Notes: generated by a model from the letters alone, not told the origin. A DNA stretch of 64,000 bases from Cryptomeria japonica (GCF_030272615.1 NC_081405.1:653376920-653440919); one strand, 5' to 3'; positions 37,483 through 47,724 are shown, counted from the stretch's first letter. Numbers and translations: made by a program.

Positions 37483-38664
37483 TCATTCCTGTTGTGTACT
37501 AGCAGGGAGAATGTCAAACCCTTCATCCTCAAGTGCCTCAGAGAGGTTTTCACCGTTGGATACGCTCTTTCTTTTTATTTTTGTGGGATCAAATAGTGCC
37601 ACAGTGTGGTTTTCACTGGAAGATCCATGTTTTAATGTTATATTTTTGCAGCTGAAGGGTTTGGCATCCGCCCCGAAGTATGCTGCGCTATTAAGTTCAA
37701 TGGCGAATCCAGCTTTGTGATCCCTGCTTGGTAGATTATCCCTTAATTCCAAAAAGTCAATGATAGCCTCATCATTTTGGAAGAGGTCAAGACATGGGGG
37801 ATTTGGTTGGTTCCATTCGATGAGTTCAGGGTGGATAATGGGCATTACTTCATCGATTAGGTTAAGTGCGGGAGATGTAACAGTGAGGGTTAAGATAGTG
37901 TGGTGAAGGTCGTTGATGGTACTCTCCCTGTCAGAATCAGGCGTAGGATGAGATGTAGGGTCTATGGAAGATGTTTCCAGCTCAGGTATCCAAGTGGTCT
38001 TTATCTGTGCTTCTCCGTAAATAGGAATGTCTTTGCGTGGCGGAGGTGGTGATGTGTCTTCCTCATCTGAAGTGTTAAGCTGTACAGACTCAAATTCCCA
38101 CTCATGTGAGTCGGTCTCTGAATCACTTTCCAGCATCCGATTGCTATACCACACTGGGATGTCTTTGGAGTTAAACACGGCAGGTGTGATTGGTTTATGT
38201 ATCTTTGTAGTGATCGGTGCTGTAGGAACCGTGATGGGGTTTAAAGGATTTGTTACTGGAAGTATTGGTAATGGTGACTCAGTGGTTTCTGCTGGAACTA
38301 TTGGTGCCATAGATGATGCTGCGGGTTCTGATACAGTTGCTGCTGCTATTGGTGTTATTGATGGGATTACTGGTTCGTTTGGTGGGATGATTGATATTGA
38401 TGACAGTTGCGGTGGGGTTGTGAGCCTCGATGGGGCAGTGGCAATATTGCTTGATGGTGCTTTGATTATGAAGGGTGTCCTCTTTGCAGTAGGTGGGCAA
38501 AATGGTTTGCTGGGTTTTCCTTTGAATTTGAGTTTAGGAAGGATCTCTTTTTCAAAGCCTAGGCCTGTATTACCTTTGGGCTTGAATTCTGGTAGCAGAG
38601 GTTCATGTCGTCCTTGTTTGCAATATCCCAAAGCACTCTGACCATCATATCCCATTCTTTTCAT
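37483..38664 (-). CDS. E2 G-patch and acidic linker
   Basis: Same frame as protease and RT. The N-terminal 40 residues form a G-patch (MKRMGYDGQSALG...GNTGLGF). A Pro/Ser/Thr-rich and then acidic linker of about 300 residues follows, ending in the ...GENLSEALEDEG... segment conserved in E1. The reading ends at TGA 37483-37485; E1 reads through at the matching place, so this is a point mutation. The G-patch probably binds RNA during reverse transcription, as in some retroviruses; that is analogy. Confidence 0.85.
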   Translation of the reverse strand: MKRMGYDGQSALGYCKQGRHEPLLPEFKPKGNTGLGFEKEILPKLKFKGKPSKPFCPPTAKRTPFIIKAPSSNIATAPSRLTTPPQLSSISIIPPNEPVIPSITPIAAATVSEPAASSMAPIVPAETTESPLPILPVTNPLNPITVPTAPITTKIHKPITPAVFNSKDIPVWYSNRMLESDSETDSHEWEFESVQLNTSDEEDTSPPPPRKDIPIYGEAQIKTTWIPELETSSIDPTSHPTPDSDRESTINDLHHTILTLTVTSPALNLIDEVMPIIHPELIEWNQPNPPCLDLFQNDEAIIDFLELRDNLPSRDHKAGFAIELNSAAYFGADAKPFSCKNITLKHGSSSENHTVALFDPTKIKRKSVSNGENLSEALEDEGFDILPASTQQE

Positions 38665-38835
38665 AATGAGGAGACCTTTACCATATTGTTCCGTAGGAAG
38701 TGTAACTCGCGGTATGTCAGTGGTGATGGGATCCTTATAGATCCATTCCGCTAGGTCCTCATCTTGTGTTTCTTCCTCTTGACTCTTTCCAAGAACAAAA
38801 GGTGTCAGGGCACATGTAGGCGTGATTAGTGGTTG

Positions 38836-40029
38836 CTAGAGTAACTGTTGTGGCTTACCATGTGTTCTAGGAGAAGTAGGCATTTGTCCCACACAAAAGA
38901 GCTGACTCAAGTTGTATTCTCCAGGACCTTCCTCTGCGACTTTCATCTTAAGCTTTTCTTGCTTGGGTATAGGGGTGTTTGAACTGGCAAGAGAGGCGGG
39001 ATTTATATATGATGTGGAGGAAATGGCTTCCCTATTATTAGGAACAGTAATCTCTGGTTGATGGCTGATATTATGGCAAAATGCAAAGGGATTTGCATCG
39101 CCCAGGATTGTGATCTCTGCACCATTATGTGGGAACTTGATACATTGATGGTAGGTAGATGGAACGGCTTGCATGGCATGTATCCAAGGTCTCCCTAATA
39201 ATAGATTATATGGCAGAGGAAGGTCTAGAACCTGACAAATGATGTGCTTTACCACAGGACCGACTCGGATTGGTAGTACCACAGCTCCTTTGGATGAACG
39301 CTCTGCATCATCATAGGCCTTGATGGTGATCTTCTTGCGAGGATCCACTGATTCTATTGCATATCCCAATGCTGTGACCAACTGTAGTGTGCAAATGTTT
39401 AGGCCTGCTCCATTATCGATCAAGGCTCGCTTGATCCTGTGTTGGTTGACAAAGCCTTCAATGTGGAGTGAGGCGTTATGAGGTTGTTGGAAGGAAGAGT
39501 TGTCACTTTCAGAAAAAGTGAGACAAGGTGATGACTTTAGATTTCCAACCATGGCTTGAAATTGGTCCGTGTTCAGGTTTGCAGGGACTGACGCCTCTTG
39601 GAGTGCTTGATCCAAGATTGTTTTATGAGAGGGTGACAGACGCAGAAGCTCCAAAATGGATATAAGTGCAGGGGTTTTGTCTAATTGTTCCACAAGATTG
39701 TACTGCTTTGGGACGGAGGTGGTGCCTTGTGGAGCTGCCTTTATGGTGACCTTGCCACGACGTGTAACAACATTGCAATTTGAGGTGGGATTTTTGAAGG
39801 TGATAGTTGCAATTTGTTCACTGGCATCATATAGGTGATTTACAGTGTAGTTATACGCAGCCTGCGTATAATCAGTGGTATCAGTGCCTCGCCGGGAAGT
39901 GGAAGGACCCCTTTGATCTTGCGATGGAAGTGGATTCTTGAACATCTGATGATCATTATTGGTTGTTTTTGGGTCATGTCCTTCAATTTCAATTTCTCGT
40001 TGCCTTGACCGTGATCGAGTTTGAGCCAT
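38836..40029 (-). CDS. E2 truncated Gag fused to protease
   Basis: Starts MAQTRSRSRQ and reads 397 residues to TAG at 38836-38838. From about residue 13 it aligns with E1 sequence just before protease (the DH..FK.P...YN block). The protease has LIDNGAGLNIC (D-N-G at the active site) and GRPWIH. The capsid domain that E1 has at 25810-26655 is absent. The first residues resemble the possible E1 Gag start at 45760, so an in-frame internal deletion joining the Gag start to its end is likely. TAG at 38836 is the only block between this part and the G-patch. Confidence 0.88.
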   Translation of the reverse strand: MAQTRSRSRQREIEIEGHDPKTTNNDHQMFKNPLPSQDQRGPSTSRRGTDTTDYTQAAYNYTVNHLYDASEQIATITFKNPTSNCNVVTRRGKVTIKAAPQGTTSVPKQYNLVEQLDKTPALISILELLRLSPSHKTILDQALQEASVPANLNTDQFQAMVGNLKSSPCLTFSESDNSSFQQPHNASLHIEGFVNQHRIKRALIDNGAGLNICTLQLVTALGYAIESVDPRKKITIKAYDDAERSSKGAVVLPIRVGPVVKHIICQVLDLPLPYNLLLGRPWIHAMQAVPSTYHQCIKFPHNGAEITILGDANPFAFCHNISHQPEITVPNNREAISSTSYINPASLASSNTPIPKQEKLKMKVAEEGPGEYNLSQLFCVGQMPTSPRTHGKPQQLL

Positions 40030-42640
40030 TTTGCTTTCAAGCTTTTGTTGAAGTTGATTGAAGATGACGATGAGTTGTTTGATGAAATGAAAGATTGATG
40101 ATTGGTGATTTGTGTTGTATGGGGATCTCTAGCACTTTAAGGTAGATGTAACCGAAATTCCTTCTTTGAATTGCTTGTTTGTTTTGATAAGATTTTATGT
40201 GATAAGGTGTAGAGAAATCTGAGATGTGTTACAGATTTTGACTACCTAGCAATGAGAGGATTCACTCATGAACTAGTTTTAACCTGCGTAGATGTGTCTC
40301 TTAGGATGAGCTTATCCTAGATGTAGAAACAATCTAAAAAGTGATGCGATGTGTTTGATTTCAAGCAATATCTAAAAGAGAATTTGGGACAAAAACCTCT
40401 TAATGTTTTGAGAGTTTTGGGATGGATTGATAATGAAGTGATGATGTATGAGTGAGTTGATGGATGAAAAATGTTTTTCAATTTCAATAAAAACTTTGTG
40501 TCACAAATGGGACAAACTCTATCTCTTCCCTTTCGGGCGTTGGTGGCACTTCTCGAGCTGTGTTGTAGGTGATACAGATGTTTGGGAAGAAGTTGGGATT
40601 AATCTTTCCTCCTTGATTTTTGTGATAACTCAGAGCTCTATATTGCATAAAAGCTCTACGGTTCAATGATTCTGAATCAAACTCGTTTGTTTTACCTTGA
40701 AGGTATAGACGCATGCGATGTAGAAAGACTCTATGTGGGACAAAGATTTGTCTATTGAGATAGAAGAATTTCCTCCTTTTGATCAAAGCCTTTGAGTTTA
40801 GTGGTCTCCTTTTCAAGGTGATATTCTGATGACACTTCTTCTTTCGCAAGATGTGAAGAATGGTCATAAAAGTTGTGACTCTATGTTGTTTGCACTTTGT
40901 TTTTGGTATTTTTGTTTGTTTTTGAGAAATGTTGGATGAATACTATGTTTTTGGGATTGATTTTCTGATTTTTCTTTGACAAGAAAACAAAGCAAGCACA
41001 CAAACACAAAATTGTTGCCTCAAAAGGCACAAATGAGTATGGGTCTAGATCAACCCAATTCTTGGACTTGTTTTTGACCCTTCCTTTACATTTATTTTAA
41101 GGTGTAATTCCAAAGCCTGAAGTCGGCTCAATTTGCACTAGGTCTGTAAAACGAACACACTTCAAACACTCTTTATCCCTATGGTCAGATGGCCAGTTGT
41201 GATAAATTTAGCCCACATCTTGATATTTCTTCGACTTTGGTACTACATACCTTATGAATCCCGCCGTGGCAGGTAAGGATGTGATATACTAAGTCTTGCA
41301 CGAGCATAACAAATAGATGATCCCTATGATGGGGGAGTCACCACTTTTATCAAGCCACAAGTGACCTTTCAAAAAGCTATGTTTCTACTCAAGGAAATAT
41401 GTATGGTGAGTATCTTGGGAGCAAAACCATCTATGCTCTTGCACTAAATTATACCTCAAATATCCTCAATCAATAGAACAGGTGGGCTACTACTTAAAGG
41501 TGTTTAGTCATGTTCGATGGCTTTGGACATAAGTTCATTCTGCAGTGACTCACTTAAGAGCCTTGTAACTAGTGGTGGGGCCCATTTGTCCTTTCGGCCA
41601 ATTACACTGTAGGAATAGCTATACCCAAGGCTACAGCTTTCGCTCTCACCTGATTTCTATAGCGGCTCGAAGGATTTACCGCTCGAGGTCGTTCCCAAGA
41701 GTATCGATCCCTTGGCAGGCCTCTCTTAAAAAGATAAAATTTGAGTGTTACTAACACTTTTCTCTTGCACCTAGGACCACGAGAGCCAAGGGAGAGGATA
41801 GTGTGTGTTAGAAGTAGGTCCACTCGACTAACTTTTGTGCACAAGCGTGCCAAACACGAAATTCACTTGTTCTTTTTTAATCCATCATGGCAAATTGATC
41901 TAACTATTTGGAGATGTTGCTCCAACAGTCATGGTGTTCTTTTTAACTTCAAAGCAATATGTTTTGTAATCTAGAAGTTGAAAGTCCTGGTCAACTTAAT
42001 GAAAAACACGTTTGCATGAAGGAAAATTTGTTTGCAAAAAATCAAAAACAAGTGAATTGTTCTTTTTACTTGCACCAAAATTTGAAGTGTGGTTTGTAAA
42101 TTTTAGGTCTGAATTGATGCAAGGAAATCAAATTTGTGTTGTTGATTTTAAGCACCAAAAATAAAGATGAGTCCTAACTTGAAAACAATGAAACTTCTCT
42201 TTTTTTTGTTTTGTAGTTTTAAGTTATTTTTAAGCACTAAATGACAAATTTGTGACTTTTATGGTGAGTTGTTAACCTGTATCAACAAAAACAAATTAGT
42301 AAAAATCGGTGTTCAAGGGGGGCTTCCACAAGCCTAAGATACTCAATTTTTCGGTTACAAATTTTACAAATCCTGATTTTGAAATGCCCTGAAATTTGAC
42401 TAAGTCTGAAATTTGGAGGATCTTCCAAAAACTAGATTTTGCATTACAACTCCTAGAGGTCTGAAACCCCTCTCAAACATCTTGAAAGTATATATGGAAT
42501 ATAACTTAAAGTATAAGAAAGAGAAAAGAGAAGAGGAAATGTCACTTATACTTAAATGTTATATTCCATATATATTCTGCCTCTCACAAACCTAAGAAAA
42601 ATAATTTTTATCAATTACAAGGCCTTTTTTTACAACGTTC
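40030..42640 (-). other. E2 leader without ORFs
   Basis: About 2.6 kb between the AGCGCT array and the first ORF with no credible coding sequence in either strand. It contains a strong hairpin at 42490-42573. Where E1 has gag, E2 has only this leader. Confidence 0.6.
42490..42573. repeat. Inverted repeat / hairpin in the E2 leader
   Basis: Arms 42490-42517 and 42545-42573 are complementary over about 28 bp with one bulge or mismatch, around a purine-rich loop of 27 bases. This could form a stable RNA stem. Confidence 0.85.
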
Positions 42641-42649
42641 TGTTACAAT

Positions 42650-42945
42650 AGCGCTAGTCTGTGTGAAAACAGAAGCGCTACTTTAACACAAACGCGCTAG
42701 AATATTACAAAAGCGCTAAAATAAAAGATTTTTACAACAATACAAAAGCGCTAATATAAATACAAAAGTGCTAATTAATGAACAAAAGCGCCAAAATACT
42801 GACAAAAGTGCTAATTCTTTGACAATAGCGCTATTCTAAGAACAAAAGCGCTAAAAGACAAAAAAACAATAGCGCTAAAACGAGACAAAAGCGCTAAAAG
42901 ACAAAAAACAATAGCGCTAAAACGCGACAAAAGTGCCAAAGCGCG
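42650..42945. repeat. E2 leader AGCGCT array, about 20-bp phase
   Basis: Exact AGCGCT starts at 42650, 42674, 42712, 42747, 42827, 42847, 42871, 42890 and 42913. Variants at 42693, 42767, 42787, 42807, 42932 and 42940 keep the roughly 20-bp register. Copies read ACAAAAGCGCTA on the plus strand, the reverse complement of the intronic array, so on the element's own transcript they read TAGCGCTTTTGT. The array starts about 70 bp from the primer site. Confidence 0.93.
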
Positions 42946-42991
42946 ACCTGTGTGTCAAGTTCAACATTCAAACATGTTAGGTAACAAAAAA

Positions 42992-43032
42992 AGATCAGAA
43001 GGTTGCGTGTTCGATTCATGTCGGGTTCACCA
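42992..43032 (-). other. E2 primer binding site, extended 41-nt tRNA-Trp match
   Basis: The plus strand reads as the 3' half of plant tRNA-Trp, including the T-arm (GTTCGATTC) and CCA end, from the base next to the anticodon to the terminal A, with one C/T difference by comparison with the gene as I remember it. The minus strand is therefore a primer site of 41 rather than 18 nt. The 18-nt core is 43015-43032, two bases from the LTR. Confidence 0.88.
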
Positions 43033-43034
43033 AA

Positions 43035-44468
43035 TGACGCCCTCCTAAATGGCACAAGGTTTAGTCTAAGATCAAACAACACAAAACACACAAGACGTTA
43101 GAGTCAATCAATCAAAAACCAAACACATGAAGGCATCCAAGAGAGATACTAAAAATACATGCTAATGAATCTAACTAAAGAAGTAAGACAATGAGATATC
43201 TCCAACTATCTCTCAGCATGATATTAGTTCCTTCTCCCTTGTTCCTCTCCTCTCCAAGTTCCAAAATAGTGTAGCTCTCAGCAGCTTTTTGCACTATGGA
43301 TGCTTATGGAGGATTGAGATTGTAGAATAGCTCCAAACATGAAATGAAAAGCTATTTTTAATGCTAAAATGATTGATTTTACCAAAAAGACAAGATTTAG
43401 TTATGCTATGCTAAATGCTCTCTAAAATGGCTATAGTCTAAATGCTTACAAGTTTTCAGGATCTGGATTATGAAGGAATGGGCTCTATTTATAGGAAAAA
43501 TGGAGCAATGGATGGCCAGGATTGAAAGGTTTAATCAAGGGTCAAGCTTGAAAGTTGGGGATCCATGTGCACAATTGGCACCAATAAAATAGTGACAAGT
43601 GTCAACACAGGATTGGGTTGAGAGAAGAGGTTGGAGGCATTAAATGCCTGAGGAGACCTCATGGTTATCTAGAAGGTAAGGGTCAAGCCTAAATTAGGAT
43701 TACCCACTGGATTAGGAGTTAATGCAAGGATAAACCTTTGTGCAAATGATTAAGAGATAATCATGGTCAAAGCATCAAAGGCTTGATGAGACCCTTGGGT
43801 TGGGTAGAGGTTGAGTCAAAACAAATGTTTTAACCATGTGGAAGGGTTTGGGTTAACCATTAATGGTTATTGGAGACTTTGGGGATTAAGTGGTTGAAAG
43901 TTGGAAGCCTTCAATGGTTTTCAAAGACTTTGGGATTTTTGGTGGTTGAAGGTTGAAAACCTTCAATGGTTATCCAAGACTTTGGGCCATTTGAGAAGTG
44001 ACTTCCCTTTGCTTAGGAATGTGACAATATTTAGGGGATGGATTAGGCTAATTAGGAAAGGGTTAGAAGAATCTAGAAGGGGATTAGATTTTGCAAGTGG
44101 ATTTGGTGGGTGAGGGAAAATAGGATTTTATTTAAAATAAAAATTCATTTATTTCAATAAATGTGTGCAAGTTGCATTTGTAGGAAAATGCAAGTGGGGG
44201 GGTTTTAAAATGATTTAAATAAATGTTAATTTATTTAAAAGAGGAAAAGGGGGATTTAATTAAATAAATTGATTTTATTTATTTAATTGATTTGAATTGG
44301 ATTTAATGAATTAATTAAAATAAATTGAATAATTTATTTAATTAATAGAAGAATGTTTGGAGATGAATTAATTAAATATTAATTTAATTAACTGATGGCT
44401 AGTGGATTTTTAATCAAATAAATATGAAATATTCATTTAATTAAAATGGACAGATTTATGTGACTACA
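43035..44468 (-). repeat. E2 5' LTR
   Basis: Partner of 27039-28472, the same length. It should hold the gag-pol promoter; I did not assign a TATA box. Followed by the TSD copy CTAAC (44469-44473). Confidence 0.96.
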
Positions 44469-44473
44469 CTAAC

Positions 44474-45760
44474 GAATCAGAATTTGCTGACTTTGTGCCA
44501 ATTGTTGTTGTCTTGGTGTAAATCCCATCATTTGCAAAAAACTTTATTTGGGAGGTTTTTGTTGTTTCTCCTTAAGATGGGGGTATGGCACTTGCATTGA
44601 CTTGTTGTGTTGTTTGTCCAATCCATTGTGGTGGTTGCAAGTTTGCATTAACTTGTAATGGTGCAGAGGGTGCTACAACTTGTTGTCGAATGCGATATTG
44701 TTGTTGTTGTGCATTGTTTGTTTGCACATTCGATTGTACCTTTTGTGTATTACTCAATTGTTGCAACATTCGCTGTTGGTGCAAACCACTATCTGTAGCT
44801 CTTTGTGTTGCCATTATCGAAGGATCTGTCACAATAGTTTGCATAACAGGTACTTGAGTGTTTGGCAAATATATTGAACTTAATGGGACATAGGAACTTT
44901 GTTGCATTGTGGAATTATTTTGGACATTGGTGAGATCAGGCACTCCAGTCGTAAAGCTTTCTTGCATCTTAGATTTTGATCCAATTTTATGCATGCGAGG
45001 AACCACTTCTTGTTGAGGGACAGCTATCAATATTTGTGTGGTCCTCATTTGATCTTGTGTTACAGGTGTTGTTTTAAATAATGGATTATTTATTGTTTCA
45101 AATGGTGACTTTTGAGGAATAGTCACTATCAATGCCTTTGAAGCACATTTACTCATCAAGGTAGGTTGAGTTTCTTGTTGCACATTTTCTTCATTTGGAT
45201 GCGGAGAGAAACTTAACAGCTCACCGCCTTGTTGTTTTTGCACATTGATTTGCTCACTTGAGGAGGTCACATTACTCATCATGTCAAGATATTTTTGTGG
45301 GAACATCTTAAAGACCTTGTTCAAGAATTTATCCATCTTTTTCGTCATCTTAGGATCTTTAAGGAACATATCAACATCATCGGAAGCATCGGAATCTGAC
45401 GAAGAATCTGGTAAAACATTTGGATTTATTTCTTGTTGAATGCCTTGATCTGAACCAAATCCTTGTGAAAGAGTTTGTTCCTCATATAATGTTTGAATTT
45501 CATGTTGCAGGTTCGGTTGATTCCAATCAAAAGGTGCATTTCCCCTTGGTGTTGGTGTAACACTCCCATGTCCTAGTTTCATGGGTACAAACACTGGTTC
45601 ATATAATGGCGGTGGTCCAAGTTGAACCATTCCATATGGTGGTAATGATGTGTTTGATGAACCTTCAATTTGTACTGTTTGACTAGTTTGATATGTTGTC
45701 AATGGGTTGATATGTTGGTTCGCCCATCTTCTTAGATTTTGACCTTGTCTCAATAGGCAT
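44474..45760 (-). pseudogene. E1 gag, 5' part
   Basis: An open frame of 397 codons (45765-44572) is Gln/Asn/Pro-rich with a short helical segment (KKMDKFLNKVFKMFPQKYLDMM) near its middle and no known domain. The likely start is the ATG at 45760 in another frame (MPIETRSKSKK), which resembles the E2 Gag start; an early frameshift would then join the frames. It ends where E2 inserted. Long disordered N-terminal extensions before capsid are usual in Tat elements. Confidence 0.7.
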
Positions 45761-45765
45761 GTCAC

Positions 45766-47617
45766 TATGCAAATGCAATATTTTTGGAATTTTTCAAGGA
45801 TGATATATGATATGCAACTAAATGCAATCTATGGCAAGAATGCAACCTATGTTTTTGTTGTTTTTCGAGATTTTGACAAACCTTTTGGAATGCAAATCTA
45901 AAAAGAGACCCTTAGGAAATTGAAATGATGTCTAGACCTCGAAGGACAAAAGGACCAAGTGACAAAAGGACAAAATGACAATGTCTCCCCTATATGCTTG
46001 GATACTAAGCTAGGTTTGACCTAATGACATGGATGACAAAAAGATAAAAGTTTGATAAGGTCTAGACTTCCCAACAATAACTTAGGGTTTATCAAAGATT
46101 TGGATTACTCAAGTATGACAAAACCTAGTTTTGACACTATATGCAAAGGGACAATTACTATGCAAATGATCCTAATATGATATGATAATGACCTAAGCTT
46201 AATGAAGAAACCTAGGGTATGCAAATGCAAATGTATGACAATGTCAACCTAAGGCAAAACCTAAGGTTGAATTATGAAATGGTATTGCTATAATGCAAGA
46301 GGACACATGAAAATGGATGACTTTTATTGATATGCAAAGGAGTATGACCTAAGTGAAACTTAGCCTTGGTAATTGACAATGAATTTGCAAAATGCAAACC
46401 TAGAATGAACCTAAATCTAAGTGACATGAATGTTGAGACAAGATTTTGAAAAATGTTTGACAACCATGTTTGAAGGTGTTTCAAACTTTGTTGGATGAAA
46501 TACTCTTGTGTTTAACCTTGTTTTGAATCAATTTGTCTTGTTTTTGAAATGAGACACAACTCAACTTTTGACAAGCAAAGAAGATGAGATATTTTAACTT
46601 AGACTCAAGAAAATCATGCTCATTCACACATTTCTTATGGTAGGTAAGGACAGTAGGTACTTGAGAGGTAGACTCGTTATGATATTCAAGGAGAATACAT
46701 AGATACTTGACCCCACGGGCTCCCCTCCACAACACTCACTTCTCAGGGTAGCCAAGCATCAGTCCCCATGGAAATCTCCCCATGGTGAACTTAGTATCTC
46801 TTCCAAGTATCCGAACTCCTCCTTCTCAAGCAACTAGAAGGATTTTTGGCCTCTAAATACAAGGTGTTTAATAAGGATTTCTGTAAAGCGTTACTCCTTG
46901 GTGTCATGCAAGTGTGATTGAGACATAAGTCCACCAAGATACCAAACAAATGTAGTCACGCAAGCACGATTTAGACCATGAGGCCCTACTTAGATGTTGA
47001 TATGAGAAAGAGTCCAAGGGTCATCACTTCCCAAGTAACTACAATTCCCACGTAACCCTTCCTTCAAAGCTTTCACCCATTAGGTATTTATTTATAGTGA
47101 GTTAGAATGCCAAGGTACTCTGGTTGTGCTCACTTTGGGTCGTTCCCTTCTCACGATTGTCACTTGCTTGCAAAAGAAAGCAAATGGTCGGGAATGCAGG
47201 CCCTCTAAAGGTAACAAACAGTCCAAGACATGAGAATGGTATCGAAGATCTGGATTTCTAATCACCCTAAGAAGGATGAGAGCATACTCTCCTACTCCAA
47301 TGTCAAACCCGACAATCAAAGCAAACACATGTTCATTCCATCCTACTTAGCAAACATACTAGGTGCCTAATTATGAATCACAAACACAAAGTTCGGTTGG
47401 AATACAAGGCAACCTGCAAAATCACTAAGTTAGAAGTTTGATTTGTTTGGTCTTTGACTAGAGAACTTGCATAAGATTTGTTAGTAGTTTCATTTTTGTC
47501 TTCTCCATGCGTAATGCCAAGGTGCTGCATAGAGAATCAGTACCAAAGAAAACCAGAATACCAGAACAGAATGCAAAACCAAGTAATTTGCAAGTGAAAA
47601 CACTAATTTTTACCTCT
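45766..47617 (-). other. E1 leader, non-coding
   Basis: About 1.85 kb between the motif array and gag. Short ORFs have no family signature. I see no further structure. Confidence 0.55.
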
Positions 47618-47629
47618 GTTTCTAGCCTT

Positions 47630-47724
47630 ACATAGGCACAAAATGTCTTGACACAGGCGCAGAATGCATTGACACGGGCACAGGTCCCTTGACACAGGCG
47701 CAGATCTCTCCTACACAGGCACAG
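47630..47724. repeat. E1 leader motif array (ACACAGGCGCAG, 21-bp phase)
   Basis: Five copies start at 47630, 47651, 47672, 47692 and 47713, i.e. spacings of 21, 21, 20 and 21 bp. Two are exact; the others differ mainly by GGCGCAG to GGCACAG changes. All share one orientation. The array ends 94 bp before the primer site and matches the intronic array at 16209-16299. Confidence 0.9.

Larger units (their letters stand above)
27039..44468 (-). mobile_element. E2: complete, young Tat-type element lacking gag capsid
   Basis: Two 1434-bp LTRs (27039-28472 and 43035-44468) are flanked by CTAAC (27034-27038 and 44469-44473). The minus strand reads 5' LTR, tRNA-Trp primer site, AGCGCT array, a 2.6-kb leader, a short Gag start fused to protease, G-patch, RT, RNase H, aRNH, integrase, then an opposite-strand PMD gene and 3' LTR. 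I count about a dozen LTR differences, all transitions, so it is recent. It has the same layout as E1 but differs in sequence, motif and PMD tail, so it is a separate family. Confidence 0.96.

Noticed and set aside
20113-40029. Endogenous pararetrovirus
   Set aside because: Integrase, LTRs, TSDs and a tRNA-Trp primer site are present, and no movement or coat protein is seen; these are Tat-type Ty3/gypsy elements.
42992-43032. A tRNA-Trp gene
   Set aside because: Only the 3' half is present, including the untemplated CCA, with no 5' half, D-arm or internal A box. Its place beside an LTR makes it a primer site.
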